Source: Schistosoma mansoni
Lineage: Eukaryota; Platyhelminthes; Trematoda; Strigeidida; Schistosomatidae
Reading direction: 5' to 3'
Length of the DNA: 64,000 nucleotides
NCBI RefSeq assembly: GCF_000237925.1
Contig: NW_017386001.1
Coordinates: 124,001-188,000, forward strand
Under the pieces are notes generated by a model. The model ran no database searches, had not been told where the DNA came from, and saw only the letters and a list, made by a program, of their open reading frames with translations. Shown here piece after piece: positions 37,901-49,977 of this stretch. The position numbers and the translations under genes are program-made. Position 1 is the first letter of the stretch. Each line of letters starts with the position of its first letter.

Positions 37901-40900
37901 TGTCATTCAGTCAGTCAGCTACAACGTAGGATCAGGCACATATATGCATCGGTCCAAGTTGCCACACCGTACTAGCACAAGAAGACGAACACCAAATTCA
38001 TAGAAGTAGTTACTTCAATGGTAGTAATATATAGAAGAGAGATTGTGTATAAGGATACAGTACATGAAGAAAGAATTAGTTGGTAGAAAGAAATATATAA
38101 AGCAATTTTAATCTCACAGTTTAACGGAAGACAGAGTGTATAGACCTGCGCCATTGTGATCGTTTCCGAGCCATATCACCCAGTCTCCAACCATTGCTTA
38201 CGATAGTCACGCGGACCTCAACCGAGTAGTCTGTATCTACCAACACGGCTCAGACTAGAAGTTAGTGACTTCAAACACTGGTGCCACGTTTTGGTTCTGG
38301 CGTCCCTTACTTCCTTGCAACCATCCCCAACACTAGTCAGCATTGCGCGTCACGGTGGTCGGTGTTTAGGCATACGTAACACGTGGCCCAACCATCTCAG
38401 TCGATGGAGATTCACAACCTTATCAACTGATTTACCATCATTCCTTAATACTCTGTGTCCAACCTCACTATTACTTACCCGGTGATCCCAACAGATGCGA
38501 GCAATATTTCTTAGGCATTTGTGATCAAATACTGGTAACTTACGAGTATCTTCTACTCTTAATGGCCATGTTTCACAACCATAAAGTAGGACAGAGCGAA
38601 CTGCTGCGCAGTATACTCGTCCCGTAATTGATAGACGGATATCTCGTCTTCGCCATAGGCGACGTAAGTTGGCGAAAGCCAAACGGGCTTTTTGAATCCG
38701 TGCTGAGATTTCGTCAGACACCAACCCATTGGGGCTGATGAGACTTCCAAGATAAGTGAAGTTGTAGACGCGTTCGACTACTTCACTCCCTATCCTTAGT
38801 TCAGATGTTGACGCAGGTCAGTCCTGGAACAACAACTTGCATTTAGATGGGGGAAACGCATTCCAAACATCCTGGCATTGCTGCTCAGTGCTACCAAAGG
38901 ACTCTGCATTTTATCAAAGTCTTCGCCAAACAGGACTATATCTTCTGCGTATTCCAAGTCTACAAGTGAACCTCCTCGTAGGAGATCAATGCCCAAAAAT
39001 TCAGTCCACGAGAACGTTATTTCCAGCAGTAGGTCTATGATTAAATTGAACAAAAATGGCGATAGTGAACAGTCTTGTCGGACACCACTTGAGGTTGCAA
39101 AATCAGATTACAGTTCGCCATAAGCTCTCACTCGACTGGTAGTGTTCGAGTAAAGGGCCCTCATAAAGTTTATGTACTTCTGAGGTACACTTTCAATGAC
39201 AGACACTGTCACAGAACTTCTTTGTCTACAGAGTCAAATGCTACTTTTAAATCAAGAAAAATTATCATTGTCGGGCGCTAATAGACATGTTTGTGTTCTG
39301 AAACCTAACGAATGGTTAATATGTGGTCGATGCAGCCATGACCAGGTCTGAAGCCAGCCTGATTTTCTCGTGTTTCCAGTTCACGAGTCTTTGTTAGGTG
39401 CCTGATAATTATTGAGGCTAGTATTTTAGATGCTATGTTAGTCAAACTAATCCCTCTATGGTTATCACAGTATGATTCTGACCCCTTCTTATATATTTGA
39501 ACAATCAGTGATTGTGACCAGTCAAGTGAGATTACATTCAGTTTCCAGATTTTAGCTAAAATATTTGTCAACCTGATCGCTAAAGCTGGACTACTATCCT
39601 TAAAGACCTCTGGAGTCAATCCATGTGGACCAGTTGCTCTTCCTCGTTCTCTAAAGTGTTCCTCCCATCGTTCTAAACATCTGGGCTGAGAGCAGATAAG
39701 AGTCTCGTCTTTTTTCGAGATTGTCTCGCTTACACTTGACTTCTTAATTCTAATTTCTTTTATTAGTCTGAAGAGTTGCCTGGTGTTGCCTACAGCCTCT
39801 GTCTTTTCCATTTATTTTGCTTTCGTTGCTCACCACTGCTCACGATCGTTCCTTAGACTTTTGGTTAACCTAGATCTGATTTGCTTTTGCTCTTCATCGT
39901 GTTCAAAGCTGATGGGATGAGTTTACGAGAATCCATCAGTGCAACAGACTTAGTAGAAATCCATTAGTTTTTCGTAACTCTTCAGTTCAGATCACTAATA
40001 GATGTTGCTGCTGTTTCCACAGCTGTTTGTATATCTTTTTAAGCAACATCTGGATCAGCCTCGTTTACAGAACTGCCCAAATGTGAACTCAGTTGTTCCT
40101 GGAACTTACTTTTGGCTTTCTCATCCTCCAGTTCAATCGTAATGGGTCTTCTTAGTTTAGTTTTTCTGCATCCATTGAGGCGCAAACGGATGCGTGCTCG
40201 TATTAAAACGTGATCAGAGTCTAAACATGTATTCCAGTATGAGCGATAATCTTCTATCGAGCCTCTCCAACGATGACTAATGGCAATGTGGTCTATTTGA
40301 GTCCATCGTTGGTTTGATGCAGGTGGTCGCCATGTTAGACGATGTCTCTCCTTATGCTTAAAATTAGTGCTTGCCAAAAATAAACGATTGTCTGAGTATA
40401 GTTGCAGCAGACGGTCACCATTATCTGTCCGCTGAGCCGTGATACTGAAATACCCACCTAATTGTCTTTCTGTTTGGTTTAAGCTACCTACTTTGGTTTC
40501 AAAGTCACCTGCTACGAGTACGATGTCTGAGCGTCTAGCTTTTTGAAGAGGTTCAGAAAGCTTACTGTAAAAGTCATCTTTCACTTTATCCCGTCTGCAG
40601 TCAGTGGGAGTGTAGGCAGAAACGACGAAAAGACAACGACTTGTGTCCCTATCCTTCCGAGTTCTTACGGAGCCGTTTAGCTGAACAGCACATAGGCGAC
40701 TGTTAACGGGAATCTATTCTATTATTGCCTGTTCTACCCTCATACTTAGTGCTATACCTACATCTGCTAGTCCGCGAGAACTAGCCATCGGGTCGTCAGA
40801 TACACGAAGGATGTATCTCGTTGGCTTTCCGTTTTAGCGAGGTGAGGTCAAATGAATGACCACATTTGGATCCTGTTTGCGTGTTTCGGGGATACAGCAT

Positions 40901-43900
40901 ACAACAATGAAACGAGATTCTAGGTTTTTAGCCAAGGAGGCCTACTGACTGATTTGACACAGGGTGCGTACGTTGAAGACTTTAATGTGTAGTTTAGAAG
41001 GAGGTTTCAGTAGACCTAGGACAATGTTCCACGCACTAGAATCGTCGGCCATGGTGACACTTGAGGATGAAGCCAAAAGAGGAAGTTTGGAGTTGAAAGT
41101 CGATGTAGGAGGAATAATAGGAATAGAAGAGGGAGATTTATTATGAATACAGTTATCTTGAGTGATGTTTGAGGTATGAGGGCGGTTATCACTTTCCGGT
41201 TGCCCATATCGTGGAAGGGTTCTTCTGGAGGTACCTGAAAATAAAATTGGGTCAGGGGTGATCTTAGTGACCTGGGAGCGTGACCGCAGTGCCCAAGGGA
41301 CAACTGCTTGAATTCAGTCACACACGATCATTTTGTGAGTAGTTTTCGTGTTAGCTCCGTACTTGTTGAGACGTTATTGCCGGAGACCGATATTCATAGG
41401 ATAAGGCGAGGTGTGCAATTTTAGAGTTGACCTTTTCTAACCCCACCCCTCCTTGTGGGAAGGCAGCAGCGCTGTTATGCTGGTTGTCTGAAGGAAACAA
41501 CTTACTGCCGTCACAGCTCTGTACAGTCAACAGTACGACTTCGCCTTCGGACCTTGGGTTTGCTGCTTTTAGTCTTACCGCTCTTCAACCGACCTGTCTG
41601 GCATTGTATGACCTTGAGGAACGATTGTCCCAGCCAGTATAGTTCGATCGGTTTATTACGATAGGCAACCCCGATCACAACGTCAAGGTATTAGCAACGG
41701 TCGGGCTTTTGTTTTGTACCATTCTAATATAATTAGGTCACTAAAAATCAAACTGTATTTACATATGAAAGACACGAACACTAAACGACAGAATTTTTAC
41801 TGGTTTTATATAATGCACTTCGTTTGCTGTAACTAGTGAATTTACATTAGGTAATATAGTGTTGTATCTTATCGTGTTTTATGAATTCCGTGTAGAGTCT
41901 TATGAATTTTATCGATTGATTTAAGTACGTGTTAGTACAAAGGGGCACCAAAATATATATGGGCCACAATAAAGAAGAGGTTGTGAAGTTAGAGATATAG
42001 TAAGAAAGGTCAGTATAATAAAAAAGGAACAAAAATGAATGGAAATTAGTGTATGAAAGTGGAAAAGACAATGTTAATGAAAGAAGCAGTTCAGTTAATA
42101 AAACTAGGACCATGAAGGATTCCTTCAGTCAAAGAAGTCCCTCTTACTTATATGAAGAAAGTAAAAGAGATACGACAGTACTTCCACTGGCTTCTATTCT
42201 GAGCCATCTGTGGTAACGTCACAAACCACCGTTGCACTGTCTCTAGGGTCTCAATCAGCGAGTCGTGAAGCACTGGAAGTTGCCAGTCGTGTGCAGCTTT
42301 TTCCCTAAAAACGAAATACGGTATCTGTTTGATTTATTATTAATAAGAACAGACAAATTAGGTATTAGAGTACATTTACTGTTAAAGAACGGGTGAGTAA
42401 TTTGTAAATGATGTTAGATAAATGTAAACACTATTCAGGGGAAAAATTAAGGAGTTTAATGTTGTCATAAGGTTTACAGGTCTTTGATTGCTCCAAACTT
42501 TCGTAAATAACATTGTTTCGAATCTCCGAAATGTCTTTTACATGCATTAACACTATGGAATATATCATTAAAATTTCTTTAAGCCTTATTTGTATGAATT
42601 CGTTTACGTTTTTCCTTCTTTTTCAATTATACGCCAAATTGCGAATTGTTATGTAAAATGTAGATCACCCGGTACAGGTTTGTGTACTTAAGTTCGAATC
42701 ACACCTCTCGTGTGTGGAGACTAGTGACACTACCTTACTGTTCCAACCCGAGTTGGTGGACCGGGAATCTAACCTGATTCTAGGTGAAATACTTTAACCA
42801 CAAAGTCATCACCCCATATACATTCACTGTAATCATCTGGTTATGTCTTATTTATCACTAAAATCCACAAACCTATCATTGGATGAGATTTTTGCGAAGT
42901 AAATGCTACAACATGCCTCTCGTATGAAACAATATTACTAATTGTGGTCTTATAATTCACTTATAAAAGAGGACAAACCTTTGTGTTATGTAACTTATAC
43001 ATTATATACAAAACAAGCAAATTATTTATTTCATCTCCAGTGTCCCTTTTAGTGCAAACTCGTAGGCTGAAGTACTTAGGAATTATAGCGTTTCGAATAG
43101 CCTAAAGACTGTTTTACGTCAAGGTTTAGACAGTAAAAACAACTCGTACTTTGAATATAGTTGTTTGAATTTATTCTGATACACAAGGCCGTCCTCGTTA
43201 TGGTCGAAAAAGGCATATTCGGTACCATACACGATGTTTTTTGAAAAGTTATTTTCATGTTTTTTCGGACGAACAGTCATTTTGTTTCCTGGTAGTTGTA
43301 TTTTAAAAAGTTTACCAGGTGAATATAGACATTTTAGTCATTTTTATTAATTTTTCATAGTGAGTTCGTTATATCTTCCTTGTCAAGTATTATTTAGCAC
43401 TGGATTACCTAATATTTTCTAATACTGGTACTATTGCTACTTCCAATATTGTGGGATTTTTCCTCATACTTTCATCTTACTTTACAAATAAGATGTGACA
43501 ACTTAACCCGATATGTCAGGCTCCAAATTGCGTACGATTGACTAAAATTTGTTTAAATGCACACAAATCAAAACACGAATCAGTTGAGGACAAGATATGT
43601 TCCAGTAAACAGAAACAATAAGTCTACAGTAATAAAACCACAAGAGTTCTTATGAAACTTACATCTAGAACTTCTGATGTCGTCTCTCTTAATCTTTTGT
43701 CTGTGATCGGTTGGAAATATATCAGTACTATCTTTTTGGCACATCTTTAACTGGATTCCTAAGATTTATTGTTGGGATCCACTTGCATCAGGCTGACTGA
43801 TCCACACTCTCAGTCCGTTTACATTCTTAGTAGTACAGTCGTAGCTACAGTTTCACTTGGCTGAAGTGAATGGTCTCTCATTACATGTTATTATTTTTTC

Positions 43901-46900
43901 TGACATTTTCTTGGAATGTGTGGTATTACTGTCCCACTTCCATAACTAAAGACATCAGATTCAACGGTGATTTCCAAGCTGGGATCGAAGTGTTTTAGGA
44001 AGATTCGTCATAAGCATTGACCTAATTTTATCAAAAGATGGTTGACATTCTACTGACTACTGACATGGTTTGTCTTTCGTTAGTAGTTTATTCAACGGGT
44101 CTCTCAATACATTTCCGGGGAGAAATGTCCTGTAATAACTATTTCTTCCCAATAAAGATTGGATCGACTTTCTCATTGGCGTATGTTTTAGCTTTATTTG
44201 ATCGTCAACCAATCTTATCTAAGATGAAGATAGTAGACTGAATGGAAAGATGTACTTTTCTTCACATAGATAGAACCCGTACGTCATTCTATCTAGAACG
44301 TGGTAAAGATAATCAGATTGTTCGTTTTCAGCTGATCACATAATGATGACGTCATCTAGGTATGATACTACTTCAAGTATACCTTTTAATGTCGTTCTAG
44401 TTTATGAGATTGGACAAAAATCCAATTGTGATAACCATAGAGTAAATCAGTTTGACCCATAAGACTACTACCAATAAGACTGTACTATTAACTTGTCTAA
44501 TCACCTAACGCTTAACCAAGGCTTGTGAAGATCGAACCGTACTTGTTTCAGACCTGGACATGGATTTGAAGACTAAATGTTAGCTTCTCTCCAGGTTTTC
44601 GAACACAGGCATCTATCAACTCATAATCATAGTTGTATTTCTTGACCCCAAGGCAGCGCTTGATTCTGCAGTTCTATATGTTATATGTCAGTGTCTGTCA
44701 TTGAAAGATATGCTAAGGAAATATATCACCCTTGTAAAAATTCTCTTCATGAACACTACTAGTAGATTCATAGCTTATGGTAAACCACCATCGGAACTTG
44801 CAGCATCAAGTGATCTTAATCAGGGTTGTTTACTTCCTGTAATTTTATTTAACTTTGTCATAGACATTCTTTTAGCGATAACGCTCTCATTGTCTGACTT
44901 ATCCGGAATCCATCTCCTACCAGGAAGTTTACTTGTTGATGCAGATGACATAGTTCTGTTTGGTGAGGTCTCAGACAAAATTCAGAACTTCTTTTTATCA
45001 TTTTGAGCTCCAATGCAAAAATGTTTGTAAATGCATTTCTCTCCCTTCAAATGCAAAATGTTGCCCCAGGACTGGTCTGTGTCAGCATAATAAGGGGTAA
45101 AGCAGTTGATCATGGTGACCACTTCACTTATCTTGAAAATCTGATCAACCCTGATGGGTTAGCATCCAACGAAATCTCCGCACGGATTCAGAAAGGTCGA
45201 CTGAATTTCGCTAAATTGTGCTAAGATGTCTGTCTGCTGACTAAAGGACGAGCTTACTGCACATCAGTTTGCTCTTTTTCACCATATGTCTGTGAAATGG
45301 GGTCTTTAAGTTTAGAGGGTATTCGTAGGTTGTTGGTATTTGATTATAAATGTCTTCGTAACACTGGTCGTGTATGTTAGGACCACTAGGTGAACAATGT
45401 TAAGGTTGAACGCAATTTGCCAAATAGAGGGCAAATCGGTTGTCGGGATCATGAATCATCATCTTAGGCGGTTGAGACATATGTTACGTATGCTCAACCG
45501 CTACCTACCTAGACTTACAATGATGGCCGGTGTGAGAGTAAGTTGAAAAAAGCTAGGGGCAGCCAAAGCAAGATATGGCATCAGTCTATGGACTTACTGT
45601 CTGTCTTTCCTCAGATCTTGAGTTCCAAAACCCTCTTAGACTGCTTACCTAATTTTCCGGTAGTTAATTCATTTTAATCAAAGTCTCATCGAAAAAATTT
45701 AGTCTCCCATATATTAGCTTTATGTTTGTTACAATGACTTGTCACGGTTGAGATTTCGAAAAAAAACTTAGTGATTTACACTTCAAAATAACAAATAGAA
45801 GAGTGATAAAACAGTTTTCAAACTCATCAGGCCAACAAGGAATTCATCAAAATACAATTAACTTTTTAAATCTGGGAAGCAGTTAGCTACCTAACAGATT
45901 ATATCTCTGTACCATATTGATCATGCTACATTTTGTAACCTGTGTTAAAGTTTGTAGCAACTTGAGACTGGATCTCATTGATTTATAGTATTATTTTCCA
46001 TCAGTTGGGTCATATATTCAAGATTATTTTAATCACTTTATTCTAACCCTAACGACTGGGATCAGTAGACATTGGAAAAAAACAAATGTTATCCATAAGC
46101 TAACTTACAACTTTGTGCTAGGTTGTTAATACCCACAGAATATGCAACTATCTAGTCATATTTCAAATAAGATTATCATTCTGTGTTCTGAAATGTTTTA
46201 TGTGAGCTTTTTAGTTTGGTGAATCAAATTATATTTCTTCTGTTTTGAGTATCATTATTTTTTTCCTGTTATCTAACTGTTACACTCCTTCCAATACAGA
46301 TCTATCTTTTTAACTTACGAAACAATTTATTTAGGGCAGATTACGTTTTTGTTACATTTTATCCTAATGCATCTATCATTATCCCCAATTTTCTGTTTAT
46401 TTATTCACTTCATTCTATATGTTAGACACCACGAATGAGTTGTGCACGACCGGCCTTTATGTCTCCTTATCGAGGAACAGATGGACATCATCACAACCCC
46501 CATCCTCATTCTCAACAACAAGAGCAACAGTCTCACAGTCAAACTAATCATTTGCTCAATGGGTCAGTAATTAATTCAAGAACTACCAGTAATCACACTT
46601 CTACTTCTCATTCCACTTCTGTAACTAATAAGAATAGTAGTAACAATAATCTTTGTTCTTCTGTAAATGGTTCATTCGGCCCTTCACGAGTTCGCCCTTC
46701 AGTCATTGAACAAGGCGGTGGTAGCCTAAGTAAGTTTGTTTACAAGACATTCGTAGTATAGGTAAATATATTGACTATAAATATTATTTGGTCTTACTAA
46801 ACATCATAAACTTAATGATTTATTAGTTATCATTGTATTACTAACCGTTTTATAAATATTTCCAGTTATTGAAGCACAAGAATGGCGGGATATGAATAAT

Positions 46901-48911
46901 ACAGACTCATCAGAACATACCTGTGACTTTTGCCTAGGTGATGAAAGTTTGAATAAGAAGACTGGGAGATCAGAAGATATGTTAAGATGTTCAGATTGTG
47001 GACGTTTTGCTCACTTTTCTTGTTTACAGTTTACACCAAATATGATTACTTCTGTACATACTTACCGGTGGCAGTGTATTGAATGTAAAACGTGTTGGCT
47101 TTGTGGTACTTCAGAAAATGATGTAAGTAATTGGTTTTTATGTTGTTTATTCTTTCTTTATTCCGTATTTAAAAAAGGACATATTTACTTGATATTAGAT
47201 ACATACGTAACCCGTCAATCTATTCAGTACATATCGTCCATTGAACATAATTTTTCTACCAGTTATTGATTGCCATTTATGAGACTATCTTGCTGGATTT
47301 TTTACTAGCATAATAATCATCACAAACATACATGATTGTACTTAATGCTTATATATTCTGTAACTACGTCAAGTAACTTATTTGAATGTATTCCTTCATG
47401 TATGAATAAATATGTCAATGGAATTTATAATAAAAATGGGTTTTCGATTAAAGTTGTTACAGTCCATATAAGTACAAAAGCAAACGCCATTTAGATGAAA
47501 AAGACAACAATAAAATTAGTGATCTTTATGATAGGGAAATCCTAATGAAAATAACAAAAAAAATTTGGAAGGATAGAGATTTGAAAATTCAAGAGGATAG
47601 TATTGTTAAAAGCATACTACTGAGAATTCCGATCAGAAATGGCTAAAGATTAGATTTTTCAAAATAATTCTAACAAGTTACTATTTAAGACATGGGTGGA
47701 AAATAAAATTAAGCCCTCTAATAGTTGGATTCCTAGTGGTATATCCTTAAAATCATATGAATTAATACGTGACTTAACTGAATTTTAAAAAGTTATTGTT
47801 CAGAAGTCTGATAAAAGTTCCCTACATTTAATATCGTTTTTACGAGTAATTTGAGTACAAATAAAGAATTGTTGAGCGACCATTTATTATAACCACTTTG
47901 CTGAATGGCTTGCTATAAACTCCGATCCATTCCCACGGGTTCTTTAATAAGAAGCATTCAATAGATTAATATGCCTTATTAATATGTGGATTTAATATCT
48001 GTCGTGACTCTTTTTTTCTAGTTAAAGTTGTCCTAGGGTGTCCAGACCTTAATCGCTTGGTACTAGTCTATATGGTCAGTGATTAACAGTTCCGGCTTCA
48101 TGGATAAATGTAGTTCTTCGAAACTGGGATCTTGAGAATATAGATTATTAGTTGAAGATTCTTGATGAAGTCATGTGAACGCAATTGTATTAATGTCGAC
48201 ACAGTCACTTCTTATCTTCCTCTAAATAATCTTAAACGTACTGTTGGTTTACACCTATTTGTTCTCTATCTACCCTCGTCGTCTAGTTTGTTTTAATATA
48301 ACTTTATTGATATTTTTTGGGCTGGTTTTTGTTTTTGTCTGCTTAACATTTTGACTGTAATTTCTCAAGATTAAAGGGAGAGTGTCATATAAGCTGAAGT
48401 TATTATTGTTGATTACGTAAGTGAAATGTGCAGAGATAACAGTGTATATAATGCAAAGCTATAAGGTGATGAGTAGGCAAGAAAGTGCACGTAGCTTCAG
48501 AGATTTTATTTGTAGATTTCACTAAATAATTTTAGTTTGCAAATAGTGTATTACGCGATTTGGGTGAATGATCACAGTTATGTATACTGAATAGTATCAT
48601 CTATGAAAAGTGGTATGCAGAATATTTTTATGTAATTCAACTATTTTATCCATTTACATATAAAATGGTCTTGCTTTATAAATGTTGCCTTCTAACTTTT
48701 ATCTATATTCTTCAGGAACAAATGCTTTTTTGTGATGATTGTGATCGAGGTTACCACATGTACTGTTTAAATCCACCATTATCTGAGCCACCAGAAGGTA
48801 GTTGGAGTTGTAAACTATGCGTAGATCGTTTTCAAACATCGGCCGCTTCTTTTTCTACCTCTTTTGTTAACGTCAGTTTAACAAAAAAGTCTGACTCTTG
48901 TATTGATGAAT

Positions 48912-48942
<31 letters not shown>

Positions 48943-49150
48943 AGACGATACAAGCATTTGTGAATCAAAATTGAATGTGCCTTGTTCAACTATTGTTTCA
49001 TCGGTTGTCAGTCATATTGTTCCTGTTTTTCAATCATCTTCGTTAACATCACCATCATCATCATCATTATCATCCTCTTCTGGGCTTTTTCAATCCTCTG
49101 CGCATCTTCAAAAGATATTAGTCAATCATGTATATCCGACTGTTTCTTAA
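34910..49150 (+). CDS. DPF: DPF/d4 (Requiem, BAF45-type) double PHD finger protein
   Basis: Nuclear histone-tail reader expected in a SWI/SNF (BAF)-like remodelling complex. Exons: 34910-35081, 35115-35231, 35261-35418, 36461-36643, 46426-46729, 46866-47122, 48716-49150. All are GT-AG and in frame (1,626 nt, 541 aa). N-terminal Requiem domain ([20 protein letters not shown], then DSATGIAQ; about 15-45, continuing [13 protein letters not shown]). Krueppel C2H2 finger [17 protein letters not shown], then INSQH (about 187-208). His/Gln/Ser/Asn-rich linker (exon 5). PHD1 from [15 protein letters not shown] to WQCIEC (about 331-380); PHD2 from [10 protein letters not shown] to WSCKLC (about 383-430, with [14 protein letters not shown]). 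Low-complexity C-terminus with nine Asn encoded by an AAT run near 48,914. Introns: 33, 29, 1,042, 9,782, 136 and 1,593 bp, short at the 5' end. An in-frame ATG at 34,868 would add 14 residues; 34,910 is preferred because MSSEPNEF leads straight into the domain. Longer than vertebrate DPF proteins (about 390 aa) through linker and tail. Confidence 0.93.
37110..37255 (+). repeat. R530, copy 2 (first part only)
   Basis: Starts CCAAATGCCCTGGTACGGC and continues through CTCACATGGCCACGTGCATAC and GAGAAGTCCTACTCATTGTC, as in the full copies, then breaks off after about 145 bases. Confidence 0.75.
37908..41700 (-). mobile_element. LINE family R, near full-length but broken
   Basis: A minus-strand LINE of about 3.8 kb. 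From 5' to 3': a GC-richer 5' region (41.7-41.3 kb), endonuclease (40,584-40,039, with [31 protein letters not shown] and [15 protein letters not shown]), reverse transcriptase (39,811-39,305, with [32 protein letters not shown] and [16 protein letters not shown]), the palm (39,053-38,796, [17 protein letters not shown], where the first catalytic Asp is Glu) and the C-terminal region (38,724-38,350, [29 protein letters not shown]). The 3' tip carries (CAGT)n. Several stops and frameshifts. Endonuclease-RT order without a separate ORF1 suggests an RTE-like clade; the subfamily was not named. Confidence 0.8.
41701..42660. other. Intronic spacer, no feature seen
   Basis: AT-rich part of the DPF intron without exon or clear repeat. 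Confidence 0.4.
42665..42805 (-). repeat. tRNA-like SINE, second family
   Basis: The minus strand reads TGATGACTTTGTGGTTAAAG (A-box-like region) and GGTTAGATTCCCGG (B-box-like), then GGTAGTGTCACTAGTCTCC. The last block recurs as GGTAGTGTCACTAGCCCTC at 61.36-61.48 kb, also after a tRNA-like head. It is read as a tRNA-derived SINE and not a tRNA gene. Confidence 0.5.
42806..44640. other. Intronic spacer, no gene seen
   Basis: No exon with sensible splice sites. Some scraps near 44.0-44.6 kb may be the ruined upstream part of the LINE R fragment that follows. Confidence 0.35.
44641..45690 (+). mobile_element. LINE family R, 3' fragment on the plus strand
   Basis: Frames 44,701-45,006 and 45,003-45,224 read RT palm sequence ([20 protein letters not shown], then [16 protein letters not shown] with the DD pair kept, then SSNAKMF), followed by [20 protein letters not shown]. 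Later pieces read [14 protein letters not shown]. The same blocks occur in the copies at 2.6-4.3 and 37.9-41.7 kb. It is in the same direction as the host gene, 5'-truncated, with several breaks. Confidence 0.75.
45691..46425. other. Intronic spacer before DPF exon 5
   Basis: AT-rich; no exon or repeat seen apart from the polypyrimidine-rich acceptor region just before 46,426. Confidence 0.5.
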
Positions 49151-49456
49151 TGTATATGTGTATATCTATAATTTTTCAAGGATTATCATTATTATTAACC
49201 TTATGAGAGTATTCACTCAGTAATGTTAAATGATTTAAAAAATATCTTCTAGGATCTTAAAAATTCATCATCTGGTTTTTTGTTCCGTCTTATGTGTTAA
49301 TGATTGAACAAAGTAACCTCTGAGCTATTTTTAAATGTTTATTTTCCCTTTAAATATATTATGTTTTTTTCAATATTATTTCTAGGGTTGATTAATTTAA
49401 CTGTTTATAGATAAGAGGATATAGAGGATTAAGGACGAAAGTGAGCAAGTAAGAGA

Positions 49457-49473
49457 AAGAGAGAGAGAGAGAG
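49457..49473. repeat. (GA)n microsatellite
   Basis: Short GA run just downstream of the DPF gene. Confidence 0.85.
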
Positions 49474-49739
49474 CAAAAATGTACTTACCTATTCATTTAT
49501 TCTATGTATATTATGTACCTGTTTAAATCAATGTATTATTTCTTTGTTAACATACCCTCATATGTCAAACCTTTTTTGTCAAAACAGACGTACTATTTAA
49601 AATGGAATTTCAAAACTACAAACAGACCTAGCTATAGTAACCATTATTTTTGTTTAGCAATGTATGTATGTATATGCATAAATTTGATCGGTTGTTTCTT
49701 TTCAATATGCTGTTATGTCTCGTCAGTTTTTGATAGTTA

Positions 49740-49742
<3 letters not shown>

Positions 49743-49786
<44 letters not shown>
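49743..49786. repeat. (AT)n microsatellite, 44 bp
   Basis: Uninterrupted AT dinucleotides, about 22 units. The Tyr-Ile frames through it are an artefact. Confidence 0.95.
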
Positions 49787-49788
<2 letters not shown>

Positions 49789-49918
49789 TAGACCATATTC
49801 CATTTTATTATTGTCATTATAACTGTCCCGTCAGGATAAAGTTTCGGCGGGGCAGGAGGTGATTTGAATTTGGTATTATGTTTGCTCTAATGTTTAGTTT
49901 TATTTTTGTATTAATTTC

Positions 49919-49921
<3 letters not shown>

Positions 49922-49974
<53 letters not shown>
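49922..49974. repeat. (AT)n microsatellite, 53 bp
   Basis: A second uninterrupted AT array, 135 bp after the first. Confidence 0.95.

Positions 49975-49977
<3 letters not shown>

Larger units (their letters stand above)
36644..46425 (+). other. DPF: Large fourth intron of the DPF gene
   Basis: A 9.8-kb phase-0 intron between the C2H2 exon and the linker exon (donor GTACGTG, acceptor ATGTTAG). It was expanded by insertions: an R530 fragment (37.1 kb), a LINE R on the opposite strand (37.9-41.7 kb), a SINE-like block (42.7 kb) and a plus-strand LINE R 3' end (44.6-45.7 kb). The remaining stretches show no exon. Confidence 0.85.

Noticed and set aside
41427-41664. Two overlapping frames of about 70 codons as host genes
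   Set aside because: They fall in the GC-richer 5' region of the antisense LINE R and lack any domain.
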